Origin: Siderastrea siderea
Taxonomy: Eukaryota > Cnidaria > Anthozoa > Scleractinia > Rhizangiidae
Length of the DNA: 64,000 nt
Reading direction: 5' to 3'
Assembly (NCBI GenBank): GCA_964030785.1
Contig: OZ034967.1
Span: 66,613,413-66,677,412, forward strand
Shown here: positions 36,060 through 47,430 of the stretch, one piece after another
How positions within the stretch are numbered: the first letter of the stretch is position 1
Layout: each line of letters starts with the position of its first letter
Made by a program: the position numbers and the translations under genes
The notes under the pieces: generated by a model
The model's database searches: none
Seen by the model: only the letters and a program-made list of their open reading frames with translations
Told to the model about the DNA's origin: nothing

Positions 36060-36780
36060 TTTATTTCCTTTTGACAACCGGCCTAGGTTCTCGACAGCAA
36101 CTGACCACAGGACGGTGCAAAGAAGCTGTGCGTTAAGACCGGTATGCGAGACCGCGTAACTTTTAAAAACCTCTTTCCTTGTCAGGGTCAAATCTTGGGT
36201 TTCAGGGTAAACAAATGTAGTACTTCTGAGCAAGGGGATTAAATACTGAGGCAACATACAAACGAAATTCGCTGTTTCTTTGGACGTACAAGGTGGTTCT
36301 AACTTTTGAGCCAGTGGATAAAATCCCAAAGTGCGACCCTTAAACAAAAGTGGTGATGTTTGTTGTGCTGTGCCAGGTGGTTCTAACATTTTGGTCAGTG
36401 GATAAAATCGCAAAGGTGTGACCACTCAGATGAAAGCTATTGAACAGTTATTTATTGAGTCGCTATTATGCCTACAAGGTGGTTGATGCTGTACGACATG
36501 GTTCCAACTTGTGGGCCTGCGGATGAAATGCTCAAGTGTGACCATTCAGATTGAAGCAATTAAGCAGCATTTCCCTGAAATACATTTACGCTGAAAAAAG
36601 GCTGTTATGACTTTTACTCTAAGAAGTCTTGTGAAGAGAAACGGCTCTGGTAGTGAAGTTGAGCGGTTCTAACTTTTGAGTTTGTGGTTCAAATCCTAAA
36701 GTGAGACCATTCAAATGAAAGCTATTGAGCGGTACTTTCCTGCCGTTGTATTGAAAACGGTAGTTTTAACTTTACAGGCT
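36060..36780. repeat. Degenerate ~170-bp satellite
   Basis: At least four imperfect units contain GGTTCTAACTTTTGAG, a GTGGATAAAATCCCAAAG-like string, GACCATTCARATGAAAGC and TATTGAGCRGTA. Unit order is constant while sequence drifts. This looks like a coral-type dispersed satellite. No gene is present. Confidence 0.7.
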
Positions 36781-37106
36781 TTGGAGAGACCGTTACGGTG
36801 CGAATCCGAAAACTGTGGACACTTTTATTACACATTGAAATAACTAGAGAAAAACTAGAAGACGAATTATTTTCGAAAACACAGCCAAGTGTCTACGATA
36901 CTGCTCACGTTTCCTTCGATTTGAGCTCTCATTCGATGGGTATCTACGAAAGTTGACATACCAAAGTCAAATAAACGTGCTTTCGTTGTGTTTTGATTCA
37001 CGCGGTAAGTGATTCCTTTTAAAATGGGAGAATTTCATGTTGTTTTAAGGGGGCATTCTGGTCAAATGCCCTGTTTTCCCAACGTTTTCACCCTTTTTCT
37101 TAATTA

Positions 37107-37594
37107 TGCATCAGTCAATTCCAGCGGTGCCCACCCCCCCGGGCATTAGTGGGGCATTTTTCCTTATTGTCCGTCCCGGGGGCCGGGCATTAGTCTACCC
37201 CGGGGCATTTGACAGTCTTGTGATTTTCACGTCACGGCACTGTCACTTCCTTTCAGTGATAAGTTTATCGGGCAAGGACGATAAATTTGTGATTAATTTT
37301 GTCTAAAGAGGACAAAATGAGACGGTAGATCCACAGAACTAATGATCACTGAAGCAATACACAGAAATGAGACTTATCTCAGACTTAGTTTGGCCTGATT
37401 TAGCTTTGATTAGAATGGAGGTAAGCCCGAAAACTAAGGAATCAACTGATTTTTTTACCTGTACCGCGGGGTATTTGAACAGCTTGTTTGTCCCTGTCCT
37501 GGGGCATTTGCCGGTTTGTTTTCAAAAAGATGCTAATGCCCGGGGGTCGGTCTGGGGGGGGGGGGGATGGACACTTCTGGAAATGACTGATGCA
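37107..37594. mobile_element. MITE with TGCATCAGTCAATTCCAG termini
   Basis: The left end TGCATCAGTCAATTCCAGCG is matched in reverse by CTGGAAATGACTGATGCA at the right end. C-rich and G-rich runs and 'ggggcatt' motifs are mirrored inside. TTAA-like bases flank both sides, but an exact target duplication is not certain. Confidence 0.65.
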
Positions 37595-37879
37595 TTAACT
37601 CCACGAAATCCAGAAACGCTTCAATAGGGTCATAGTGCTTGCTCCCATAAATTTGTAAGAATTTTTTAGCGATTTTTAAAGTGAACGTAACGAAAAAAAT
37701 GGGGGGGGGATTGATTAAAAATAAAGGTGAGTTAAAATTAAAATTGAAAGCTAATAATTAATAGATGGACACCTAAACAGTCCACAAACATCCCCGAGTG
37801 CTCTTGGGGGTGGACTTTCTGGGGTTGTGTACAAAACTTTCATCCCTCTTTTATTTCTCTCTTAAATCTTATCCTATTT

Positions 37880-38173
37880 TTAAAAATTTGACCAGACTGC
37901 TCCCTTAAAAATCGATCCGCGGGGAAGGGGATAAGCGAAGTCTTTCATCGGTGAGGGGACCGCCATGTGGTTACACAACGTATAAGAAGGTGTTAATGCC
38001 CTCTTCGTCCCGTCTGAGATACTTCTGATCTTTACAGTGTTTAAGCACTCAATTTGTTCTTTGATCATCTTCTTCTGACGAATGAACATGATTTTAAGAA
38101 TTTCCACTAGTTCTGTTTGAAGGGCCGTGTTTCTTATTCTCTTTCTCATCTTCATGATCTTCACAATCGCCTC
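37880..38173 (-). CDS. Possible terminal exon of an unknown minus-strand gene
   Basis: A good acceptor (TGTGTTACTGCAG) precedes a 97-codon minus-strand frame rich in Lys, Arg, Met and Ile (EAIVKIMKMRKRIRNTALQ), possibly a coiled coil. The upstream exons are not identified. I do not recognise it. Confidence 0.3.
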   Translation of the reverse strand, partial: EAIVKIMKMRKRIRNTALQTELVEILKIMFIRQKKMIKEQIECLNTVKIRSISDGTKRALTPSYTLCNHMAVPSPMKDFAYPLPRGSIFKGAVWSNF

Positions 38174-38309
38174 CTGCAGTAACACAAACAAACGTCATAA
38201 TGATGTAAGCTACTAGGAATTGATATTCAGCAAACCTTCAGAGGGCCATAGTTTTGGTTCGGTGCGAGCGAGTCACGATTTCCTTTGTTACTGCTCATTG
38301 GTGGAGAAA

Positions 38310-38445
38310 ATGGCGCACGTTTCTCAAACAACTGGCTCAGGGCAAAGTAAAACAAAACTAAAGCAGAGGCATTTACATTCGACGCCCAAGCCCTCTAATT
38401 GGTCACTGATATATTCTTATTCGCAAAGCTGTCAACGGCGAAAGG
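38310..38445 (+). CDS. Possible first coding exon of an unknown plus-strand gene
   Basis: An ATG at 38,310 opens a basic frame (MAHVSQTTGSGQSKTKLKQR) that ends at a strong donor (AAAGG then GTAAGT). No partner exon is found before the repeat array at 38,570, so it may be an orphaned exon. Confidence 0.3.
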
Positions 38446-38566
38446 GTAAGTTTATTCAGGCATAAAAAGGAAATTCCACTAGTTTTCAGAGAGGTCCGTA
38501 AATGCACAATGGACAAGCTGGCATCATGCTTTGAAAACGATGCGTTTAGTGTACAGTGCTGCTCGT

Positions 38567-38569
<3 letters not shown>

Positions 38570-38635
<66 letters not shown>

Positions 38636-39765
38636 ACCTGGATTTTTGAAAAGGTGGCTCCTGAAGAGTTGCCCATTTTGACCGGAACGACACCGAAACT
38701 GGGTTTTTTGGACTCCCATGAGCCTAGAAACCACACGGGAGAGAAAAGAGAAGGGAGGGGAGAGAGGGGAGAAGAAAAAGGGACTGCTGGCACTCATAAT
38801 TTTTATATTGCCTACTTTGGAGATAGTTTCTGAACGACAAAAAAGTGCTCGCGACACACCGCTCGGACACCTCAACCGAGCGGTACCGTTTTCAAAAATC
38901 CGGCTATATATTGGCATGAAATGGGCAGAGATGGCCAAGAAATGCTGAAAAGGCCGCTCATCAGCCAGAATTCGGTCATTTTTCGCCATCTGGCAACATT
39001 TGCTTGCAATAATTGCAAGCAAATGTTGCCAGATGGCGAAAAATGACCGAAATCTGGCTGATGAGCGGCCTATTCAGCATTTCTTGGCCATCTTAGCCCA
39101 TTTCATGCCAATATATAGCCGGATTTTTGAAAACGGTACCGCTCGGTTGAGGTGTCCGAGCGGTGTGTCGCGAGCACTTTTTTGTCGTTCAGAAACTATC
39201 TCCAAAGTAGGCAATATAAAAATTATGAGTGCCAGCAGTCCTTTTTTCTTCTCCCCTCTCTCCCCTCCCTTCTCTTTTCTCTCCCGTGTGGTTTCTAGGC
39301 TCATGGGAGTCCAAAAAACCCAGTTTCGGTGTCGTTCCGGTCAAAGTGGGCAACTCTTCAGGAGCCACCTTTTCAAAAATCCAGGTAGATATTGCAAGCA
39401 AATGTTGCCAGATGGCGAAAAATGACCGAATTCTGGCTGATGAGCGGCCTTTTCAGCATTTCTTGGCCATCTCTGCCCATTTCATGCCAATATATAGCCG
39501 GATTTTTGAAAACGGTACCGCTCGGTTGAGGTGTCCGAGCGGTGTGTCGCGAGCACTTTTTTGTCGTTCAGAAACTATCTCCAAAGTAGGCAATATAAAA
39601 ATTATGAGTGCCAGCAGTCCTTTTTTCTTCTCCCCTCTCTCCCCTCCCTTCTCTTTTCTCTCCCGTGTGGTTTCTAGGCTCATGGGAGTCCAAAAAACCC
39701 AGTTTCGGTGTCGTTCCGGTCAAAATGGGCAACTCTTCAGGAGCCACCTTTTCAAAAATCCAGGT

Positions 39766-39797
<32 letters not shown>
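38570..39797. repeat. Three ~375-bp repeats, one inverted, bounded by (TA)n
   Basis: A (TA)n tract (38,570-38,632) leads into unit 1 (about 38,633-39,007, reverse orientation). Unit 2 (39,012-39,390) and unit 3 (39,394-39,768) follow in forward orientation, then a second (TA)n tract to 39,797. Units 1 and 2 form an almost perfect ~375-bp palindrome around 39,009. Each unit runs from TTGCAAGCAAATGTTGCCAG to AAAATCCAGGTAGATA. The open frames are mirror images and I do not treat them as genes. Confidence 0.85.
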
Positions 39798-39800
<3 letters not shown>

Positions 39801-40991
39801 CTGTATTTTGATCAGCCCACAGGGCAAGTCAAAATACAAACAACAAGAAAAAATATATGGCGATACTTCGCACCGAAACATGTAATAAGAGATTTACTAT
39901 CCAACTTCCTTTTTCAGTAACTTGAAAGAAAACTACAAGTGTAACAGGATGAGTGCACGCCAGTACTGTACGACAAACAACTATTCAATAACCGAACTGT
40001 ACAATATCGTGGGATATTTGTAATTGTTTCATGCGCTTTCAGTTTAATCCTTTCAGCCCCAATGGTGATCAGCATCAAACTTCTCCTTATCATATCAGTG
40101 CATAAAATAAAACACACAGGCCATGAGAATTAGAGAAATGATGACCAAAGCTGAACTGTCTTGATGTATAAATAAGTTCTCCCAGCTGATACCCAAGAAA
40201 ATGTATGGAAACAAGTAATGACAATTTGCATACTGATAGTGGGGCTGAAAGGGTTAAATTTATAACTAAATACAGTTGGATAATAAGTAGCTACATTGTA
40301 TTAGAATTTTTAAGTGGAGCTTTTACTATTCTTGCAAGCTTGTTAGAAAAGCTGCAACACACAAGTGTGTTTGTTCCAGAAACATTTATTGACAAGAACG
40401 TAAGTCACGAATACCACAGTTGGCTACTTTACAATACTAGACAAAACCGAACTATATTAAACAACTTGGACCCAACACATTAGACATCACTTAGTTACAT
40501 TAAAACAGTTAAAAAGATCATTTCATTTGTTGCCGTTGTCTGTTGTCTGTGTAAACCATTCAGATATCACACACCAGCATGTACGCAATTTAAAAATCGA
40601 AACAATGGTTTTTAACTTTGGTGCGTGCTTTCCTTATTGTTCTTCGCATTAGCATTTAACGGTTCTTATTAGCATATAAGAATATGGTTTGCGAAATCAC
40701 TCTAGTGTACGAAAGGTCACCGGTATTAGAGGTTGGGAGGTTGTCGGAAGCTTTGCAATAAATTTGAAGAGAAATTGTCACCAATCGCAATGATTGCTAA
40801 GGACGTTTTATCTTATAAAATGCCATTTGAAAAAAATGGATTCCACGTAGTTCATTTTCTCGTGGAGTGTTTTCAGAGGTTCAAGTTATATCAATCCTCA
40901 AAGAAGGCCGGGCGGCTTGTTCATCAGAAATATCATTTTATATGGGGAAAACTCTGAGGTTGCTCTTTCCTTTGATGTTTTTTTTATATTG
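39798..40991. other. Non-coding, transposon relics
   Basis: The stretch 39,797-40,030 has 'gtattttgatcagcccacagggcaagtcaaaatac' style inverted pieces and 'atcgtgggatattt', resembling the element at 45,480-46,536. A MITE lies at 40,043-40,258. No gene is supported in 40,260-40,990. Confidence 0.5.
40043..40258. mobile_element. 216-bp MITE with TTTAAYCCTTTCAGCCCC termini
   Basis: The start TTTAATCCTTTCAGCCCC and the end GGGGCTGAAAGGGTTAAA are inverted repeats of 18 bp with one mismatch. No coding capacity. A target duplication is not evident. Confidence 0.75.
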
Positions 40992-41536
40992 CAGTCGAAC
41001 CTTTCGTAAGGGACCACCTAAAATGCCAAGATACGGGAGGTGGTCGCTTACGAGAGTCGAACCGCAGCGGGTCTTTCCTGACGACAAGTCTGACATTTGT
41101 TCAAGGAGAATTAACAGCATACAATTTTTGAGTTACAACGGGAGCATTACCATCTTGTTACTAATATTTTGTTTTATATTTTGACTAAGTTGCGTAGAAT
41201 ATACAACGAACATACGGATCAGAGCATGTGTCAAGGGTCGCTTACAGGAGTGTCCTCCAAAAAGTGGTCGCGGTCGCTTACGAGAGGTGGTTGTTTACTA
41301 TGGCGTTTCATTGCGGACAAAATAACGAGATGGAAAAATGAAAAGTCTAGAATTTCTTGGTTTGCATCGTCTGTTCGATTCTAGACTTCTCATTTTCTTG
41401 TCCGCAAAGGAACGCCACAGTTTAGGAGAGGTTCCAATTATAGGGATCTGACTGGAAAAAAGTTGCCGTTTTGGAAAGGTGGTCGCTTGTACGTGGTGCT
41501 CGCTTACGAGAGGTGGTCGGACATGGAGGTTTGACC
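40992..41536. mobile_element. MITE with CAGTCGAACC termini and GGTGGTCGCTTACGAG repeats
   Basis: The left end CAGTCGAACCTTTCGTAAGG and the right end region GAGAGGTGGTCGGACATGG / AGGTTTGAC are mutually inverted with mismatches. GTGGTCGCTTACGAGAG is repeated several times. An inner inverted pair surrounds 41,310-41,410 (GCGGACAA...TCTAGAATTTC). Confidence 0.6.
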
Positions 41537-42017
41537 ATATAGTTAAAACCACTATGTTGCTCATCCATTTGTTTTCATTTGTTTCCATCGCACGGAATTG
41601 CGATTTTAGCTTAAGAAAACTTCATCTTTGCCTTGTCCCCAGGGTGGGGCATTTGCACACATTTTTAACGCCCACGGTGGGGTTTCTGTATTAGTCTACT
41701 TGCCTCACCGTGGGGCATTTGCACGCCTGGAATTGACTGAGCCATAATTTTGTCGTATTGTAGATGTATTGGCCTACGAAAACGAACGTTCTTTTTTATG
41801 TAATAGTAACCTTAATGTTATCGGGGGCTCCGCTTTTAGGGCTGCCTAAATCTATATATTATCCTTTACCGTCCATGTCCTTTCTTCAAACACACTTGCT
41901 GAAAGATTTGTTCACCGTACTGGGACCGAATTATTCTTTACTTTAGCCTTGACGCAAATACACTTTCAGCAAGAAGGTAGAGACGTTAGTCCCATCTAGT
42001 CTGCCTTGAAGCCTGGG

Positions 42018-42455
42018 TTACCCAGTGTTCCCTGGAGGAAAAAATGTATGGGAAGGAATCCCATGAACCAAGGGTAGTAAACTACTTGTAGGTACCATTC
42101 CGTGCGCATTTGAAAGTGGCTGGTTACTTTGCACGGGAGACTGTTGAAGATCAACCAAGCTGTAGTTTGAAGGACCGAGATTTGCTGAGATGGCGTTACC
42201 TTCCATCGTGACAGAAATGTCACGAATTCCTTGATATGCGTTGCGCCATATTTTGTAGGGGACTGCAAGCAGTAGGTAACAAGGCCAGCAGGCGCACCAC
42301 GCGGGGTGACAGTCGAAAAAGTGATTGACAGCGGAATGGTTAGTAACAACGAAGTTCGCGCCAACAGCCGCCGTCATTTCAAGACATTCCAGCGAGTCAT
42401 AGCGTCTGATGCCTTGAGTCTTCCACCAGCGGAGAATCATGGGATTAAAATTGAA
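42018..42455 (-). pseudogene. Copy B counterpart of the unknown exon at 19,404-19,883
   Basis: The encoded sequence is almost identical to copy A up to a region near the C-terminus, where an indel changes the last residues. The LINE insertion separates it from its upstream exon by an extra 1.8 kb and duplicates part of it, so this copy is probably non-functional. Confidence 0.5.
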
Positions 42456-42654
42456 CTGTTGAGAAAGACGGTAAGAGAATTAGGCTGGACGCTCACAAGC
42501 AAGTTGTTCTTGAGAAGTTTGCAATTGCGAAATTTGTACGACAGCATTCTCTTTGAGAAGCCTCCTTGTTCAGAAACTGATAAAACACTTTTTGAACAAG
42601 AAAACTTATTAAGAAGTAAGACTTCCTCATCTGAACAATAGCAAGTTTCTTTTG
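42248..42654. repeat. ~400-bp direct repeat, left of the LINE
   Basis: The sequence from ATATTTTGTAGGGG to ACAATAGCAAGTTTCTT is repeated at about 44,046-44,454 on the other side of the LINE with only a few differences. It is single in copy A. Confidence 0.85.
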
Positions 42655-44050
42655 CGGATAAGAAGATTTGCGGATAAGGATAATACCAGTGCTTGGAAGA
42701 TAACATTGAACCACTTTTTCTCTAAAATAGGCGGAGAGTTGATTCTTAATAGCAATTTTGATACCCGAAAGTTACCTGTCTACCTTCCAGTTTTTTATAA
42801 AGAGTGCCTTGACACTTGGTCCGTGTTAAATCAATCTTTGGTACTATCATACGAGGACGTTATTCATCAGGTTATTTGGAACAATAAAAATATTACTGTT
42901 CAAGGGCTCTCGCTTTTCGAAACACATTTGTTTTGTAAAGGAATTGTGACAATCGGCGATCTTCTTTCCGACACTGGAATCTTCCTAAAGGGTGTTAAGG
43001 TGTTAAATGCAAATCTGTCTCCAATAGAGCATTTTGAATTAATGAGCATCGTCGACGCAATCCCTTGTGAATGGAGACAGATCATTAGACAAAGCTCACA
43101 ATACACATCCCTTCAAATATTGGTGACTCAATTCAGTTAAAGATAGAAAATTCTGAGGTAGCTCTGACAAACGTTTCGTCCAAATTGCTTTACAGGGCTT
43201 TTAAAAGTAAAAAACAGGTTCCCCCAACTGCTCAAAAAAAGTTTAAGGAGAAATTCCCACAGTTTCCTTTTGACTGGAAGAAAATATACTCCTTGCCTTT
43301 TACAGTCACGAGTGAAACTAAAATTAGGGAATTCCAATGTAAAGTATTGAATAATATAGTATTTACAAATGAGAAGATGTTTAGGTTAAAAATGACGGAC
43401 TCGCCTTTATGTGCCTTTTGTAAACGAGAGGTTGAATCCTTCGAACATTTATTTTTCTTCTGCGATGTGACAAAGACTTTCTGGGAAGCTCTCTGCTCTT
43501 GGCTTGGTGAATGTAGGGTTAAGTTTCAACCCTTTACAATAATGGATATTTTCTTTGGAGTTTTCAGTACGGAAGATGATTTTATTCTTTTGAATCATCT
43601 GATACTGACAGCAAAATTTTATATTTACAAGTGTAAGTTGAATATTGTGAATCCCTCCTTACGAGTTTATAAGGCCAAGATTAGAGATGTATACCAAGTG
43701 GAGAAAACGATAGCAACAAAGCAGAATAAACTAACAAGACATTTCCAGAAATGGGAGAAGCTTCTGCCACATGTTAGCTTATAGACTATGTTACCCCTCT
43801 GTCTCTTATAAGTTCCCTTTTCCGTTTTTCAGTTTTTCGTGGATGAGTGTAATTTCGAGTTGGTATCTACTGTAGTGACAATATGGTACTGTCTTTTTGT
43901 AGTTGTTATCCTGAGTTGTAACTATGTAAGTGTAGTTGTTTGTAATATTGTAACTGTGCGGTAGGGTTAAGTAATTTGTAACTGTTGTAACTGTTGTGTT
44001 TTAGTGTGAAGAACAATTAAAATGATTGAATTACAAAAATATATATATAT
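42655..44050 (+). mobile_element. 5'-truncated LINE
   Basis: Two plus-strand frames (42,652-43,140 and 43,185-43,784), separated by a frame break, encode the C-terminal end of a non-LTR reverse transcriptase. The recognisable part is a CCHC-like motif (CAFCKREVESFEHLFFFC) after FQCKVLNNIVFTNEKMFRL, typical of L1/Tx1-like ORF2 ends in corals. The tail ends in AT-rich repeats (ATATATATAT). The catalytic RT and endonuclease are missing. Confidence 0.8.
43185..43784 (+). pseudogene. LINE ORF2 C-terminal fragment
   Basis: About 200 residues after the RT domain with a Cys-x2-Cys...His...Cys cluster. It is a remnant with no start of its own and is not expected to be a functional protein. Confidence 0.75.
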
Positions 44051-44454
44051 TTTGTAGGGGACTGCAAGCAGTAGGTAACAAGGCCAGCAGGCGCACCACG
44101 CAGGGTGACAGTCGAAAAAGTGATTGACAGCGGAATGGTTAGTAACAACGAAGTTCGCGCCAACAGCCGCCGTCATTTCAAGACATTCCAGCGAGTCATA
44201 GCGCCTGATGCCTTGAGTCTTCCACCAGCGGAGAATCACGGGATTAAAATTGAACTGTTGAGAAAGACGGTAAGAGAATTAGGCTGGACGCTCACAAGCA
44301 AGTTGTTCTTGAGAAGTTTGCAATTGCGAAATTTGTACGACAGCATTCTCTTTGAGAAGCCTCCTTGTTCAGAAACTGATAAAACACTTTTTGAACAAGA
44401 AAACTTGTTAAGAAGTAAAACTTCCTCATGTGAACAATAGCAAGTTTCTTTGAC
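44046..44454. repeat. ~400-bp direct repeat, right of the LINE
   Basis: Second copy of 42,248-42,654. It contains a truncated second version of the unknown exon (start near 44,254), so the original gene structure is disrupted. Confidence 0.85.
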
Positions 44455-44914
44455 AAATTTCATTTTCTCGTGTGTACGAAGAAATTTGGCGATTTTTCCT
44501 AGATGTGTCTCTTTGTTAACAACTGGCATAGTCAAGGAAAACTTGGTCTGTTTAGAAATCACGAAGATAAAACCCGTCAAGGAAGCTTGTAAATCCTTTA
44601 CAAAAGCAGTATAACTTTTCTAGGATAACAGATACTCGTTCATCATTTTACACCCCATTCTGAGTAACGTTCACCAAATAATTTTCCTAGTGTTACAAAG
44701 CTGTAAAAACACTATTTAATAGTAGTGTTGTTGCTCTAAAGTATGAGCCTGTCCATGATACTCCATGTTCATTCAAAAGAATTTTCATAAGCAAAGTCTT
44801 TCTGTGAAGCTATTTGAATTTCAACTGAAAATTTGTGATATTTCGGTAAATTTGCACCATACCACTCTCAAAGCTAATCACCGTTCAGTTGATCAGATAT
44901 GCTGCACCACTGAC

Positions 44915-45155
44915 CTCAATAGCAAAACTTGCTTTTTCATCCAACATGTCCTCAGCCTTGTTGAGTCCATCTTCTAACACGCGTCTTATGCTTGGGTGAG
45001 ATGTGTCAACACTGACCACAAACTCCGGTCTGATGTAGCGCTCTTCGTACAGTGATGTACCATGTTCAGTGCCCCACCGGGCATACGGGTTCCGCCAGGA
45101 GGCATTATCTGACTGGATCCACCATTCGGGGTCACGCATACTCAGAAATTCACCC
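44915..45155 (-). pseudogene. Copy B counterpart of the exon at 20,547-20,787
   Basis: It has the same length, acceptor and donor as in copy A, with a few substitutions (for example Cys to Trp in YARxGTEHG). Its downstream partner exon is displaced by the LINE, hence my pseudogene call. Confidence 0.45.
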
Positions 45156-45479
45156 CTGTTGTTTAGCCTGATAAAGAGATAGCTTTTTCATTTGATTTTA
45201 ATTTATTTAATGTCAATTTTATTTAGCTTTTCCAGACTTGGCAGGGTCACTAGAACGCCAAATACCGTAGGTCATGACTGTGTTCCCTCCCCCGTCCCCG
45301 TAAAGGGTGAAATTCAATGAGGCCTAAAATCCACGCGAATGGCGAGCATACCACCCTTTACTGTCGGCTCAATGCTGGAGAAAGCTTAAGTCTAATTCTT
45401 GAATGTCTATGAATAAACCATATCTCAAAACTCAATAAAGGAGAGACTGTCAACGATAAAGTTCGAAAAGATAAAATAA

Positions 45480-46536
45480 ATATATCTTATTAGACGGTTT
45501 AGTGTGTAGTATCGTGGGATATTTTTACGAGTCGCGCCGTATTTTGGCGAGCCCGTAGGGTGAGTCAAAATACAAGAGACGAGTAAAAATATCCCACGAT
45601 ACTACACACTCAACCGTCTAATAAGGGATTTATTATTCAACTTAGCTACAAAATGGAAAAGTGGTTTATAAACTGTCTGAGTTGCGTGACAAACTAACGT
45701 GACTTCTGAGCAGCGAGTGAGCGCGCCAGCGGGGTCAGGTTTCGCGCGCTTGACGTGAGGTTGTTGTTGATTGGTCAAAAACGAAAACTTGTCAAACCTG
45801 TCAATCGAGTGAAGCGTCGGGATTTTGTTTCAAACTTGCAAGGAAAACAAAGATGGAACAAGGCAAAACTGAATTATTTTCGGGTTTACAGTTAGAGGAA
45901 CAACAATGTTCTTGGTCACCGAGTAAACCTACGAAAAGAAAGAACTCGACAGAACAAACAGAACTCGAAAGTCAAGTCAAACAAAGTTAAACAGCACTTC
46001 AAGCTCAGTCATCTTCGTCCGAATCACTAACCACGGGTCGTTTTGGAAGAGATAGCGGTGGAGATTTCTGACCGATAACAATTGTGCATTTGTTGAAGAC
46101 AGCTCCTGAGGAAAGATGGGTTCCGTTTCCTGACTTTGACAAACAAATGACAAAAAAGATTGTTAAGTTCCTCGGCGGGAATTTCTTCAATGGCCCTTGT
46201 TTCTTTAACGGACTTGAGGTCAGTTTTTGTCTTTTCTGTTGTATTTTAATACGTTTCGATTTTCTTCAATAAATAAAGAAATTTCACTGTCATCTAGGTC
46301 ATTGCTTGTCTCTAGGATCTCGTTTTCGTTAATTACCTCAAAATTTGGTAAGCATTCCTTGTTTTCTTCCGGAAAACGACCGTTTCGGCCATTTTTTCAT
46401 CGTTCACCTTGTAAGCCTAATGCCTGACGTGGCATTTGTAGAAAACCTGTCAAACCGGTCTTCTGGAGTACAAATACCGTGGGATATTTGTACTCGTTTT
46501 GGGTGTTATTTGTACTCTACTGAATGCAGTTGAATA
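45480..46536. mobile_element. 1.06-kb insertion flanked by ATAA
   Basis: Copy A reads straight through this point (AAAATAAGAAGCG near 21,116), whereas copy B has 1,057 extra bases between two ATAA strings (45,476-45,479 and 46,537-46,540). The left end has an inner foldback around 45,510-45,605 (ATCGTGGGATATTTTTACGA and its reverse). A 46-codon basic/Gln-rich frame starts at 45,853. I cannot assign it to a superfamily. Confidence 0.7.
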
Positions 46537-46705
46537 ATAAGAAGCGATAAGAATTTTTCAAATCTGATCCCATGAGAAAATATCTAATAAGATATAATCT
46601 GATATATAAGAAAAAGGAAGTCTTCTAGCAACAATATACCAACTTCTGAGGACATCAACGCTTTGAAGATACACTAGAAAAACCAAGTTCTCTTACCTAC
46701 ATATA

Positions 46706-46997
46706 GAGCGCTTTTCAAATGAGTGTCGTAAAACCAAAACCAAAGTAATTACCCCAGCCAATCACAACAAACACAAATTACCCAATGAACCAATCAGAAC
46801 TCGAAGCAAGTACATGTAACCGGCGTCAAGCGCGGGAAAACGCGTGCGAGCGCGAGCAAGTCGCGACTGATTGGTTTGAGTTTTACTCCTGATTGGTCGA
46901 GAAAGTGGCGCGAAAGGTTTTATCCAATCACAGAGCGAAGTAAAGCAAAACCAAAGCAAAACACGAATTACTTTCGACACTCAATGGAAAACCGCTC
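46706..46997. mobile_element. 292-bp MITE with TA target duplication
   Basis: The termini GAGCGCTTTTCAAATGAGTG and the reversed CACTCAATGGAAAACCGCTC are inverted repeats. TA flanks both sides, and the unoccupied site is visible in copy A (CTACATATATAAAAC near 26,120). TA duplication suggests a Tc1/mariner-type non-autonomous element. Confidence 0.8.
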
Positions 46998-47085
46998 TAT
47001 AAAACTAATTAATCTACGTTATAAAGAATCGTGTACTAGTAGTAAGTCGGGCCCACATAGGGAAATAGCTGGCTTCTGATTGGTC

Positions 47086-47268
47086 GAGGGACGTCATCAC
47101 CGGAAGTGGGATGGGAAACCGCTGACCAGTGGGAAAAAGGGATCGTGGGCTCAGGAAACCGGAAGTCACGTGTTTTGGAGTGGGAAACCACTGACCAGTG
47201 GGAAAAAGGGATCGTGGGCTCAGGGAACCGGAAGTCACGTGTTTTGGAGTGGGAAACCGCTGACCAGT
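47086..47268. repeat. ~69-bp tandem repeat, left part
   Basis: Units of GGGAAACCGCTGACCAGT, GGGAAAAAGGGATCGTGGG and CCGGAAGTCACGTG are repeated about 2.5 times and continue after the nested transposon at 56,666-56,775. The motif CTGACCARTGGGAA also recurs upstream of the GRF gene (about 60,010-60,110), which supports that the array belongs to the Polinton-like element. Confidence 0.8.
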
Positions 47269-47346
47269 CAACCTCGTTCCCAGGACTTTTTCTCTTTTTT
47301 AAATTTGCGGAGGCGGGAAAAAGGCCCTGGCATTGGCCGGTCATGT
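47269..47346. repeat. Left terminal inverted repeat of the Academ-like transposon
   Basis: It starts CAACCTCGTTCCCAGGAC, passes through AAATTTGCGGAGGCGGGA and GGCCCTGGCATTGGCCGG, and is the near-perfect reverse of 56,588-56,665. Confidence 0.92.
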
Positions 47347-47430
47347 GACCATCTGACACCCGAAAAACTTGGGTGTAATAAATTAGCAACAAGAGTTGTG
47401 AAATCGAGGCTGGCATATTTTTGCAACAAG

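Larger units (their letters stand above)
41865..47034. repeat. Segmental duplication copy B
   Basis: This copy matches 19,270-21,216 plus 26,040-26,153, interrupted by a LINE with a long duplication (42,248-44,454), a 1.06-kb element (45,480-46,536) and a MITE (46,706-46,997). Homology stops near 47,034, the point where I place the left end of the Polinton-like element. Confidence 0.8.

Noticed and set aside
38546..39885. Several frames of 70-218 codons on both strands
   Set aside because: All are copies of the same repeat unit read in mirror orientation and extended by (TA)n-encoded Tyr-Ile runs.
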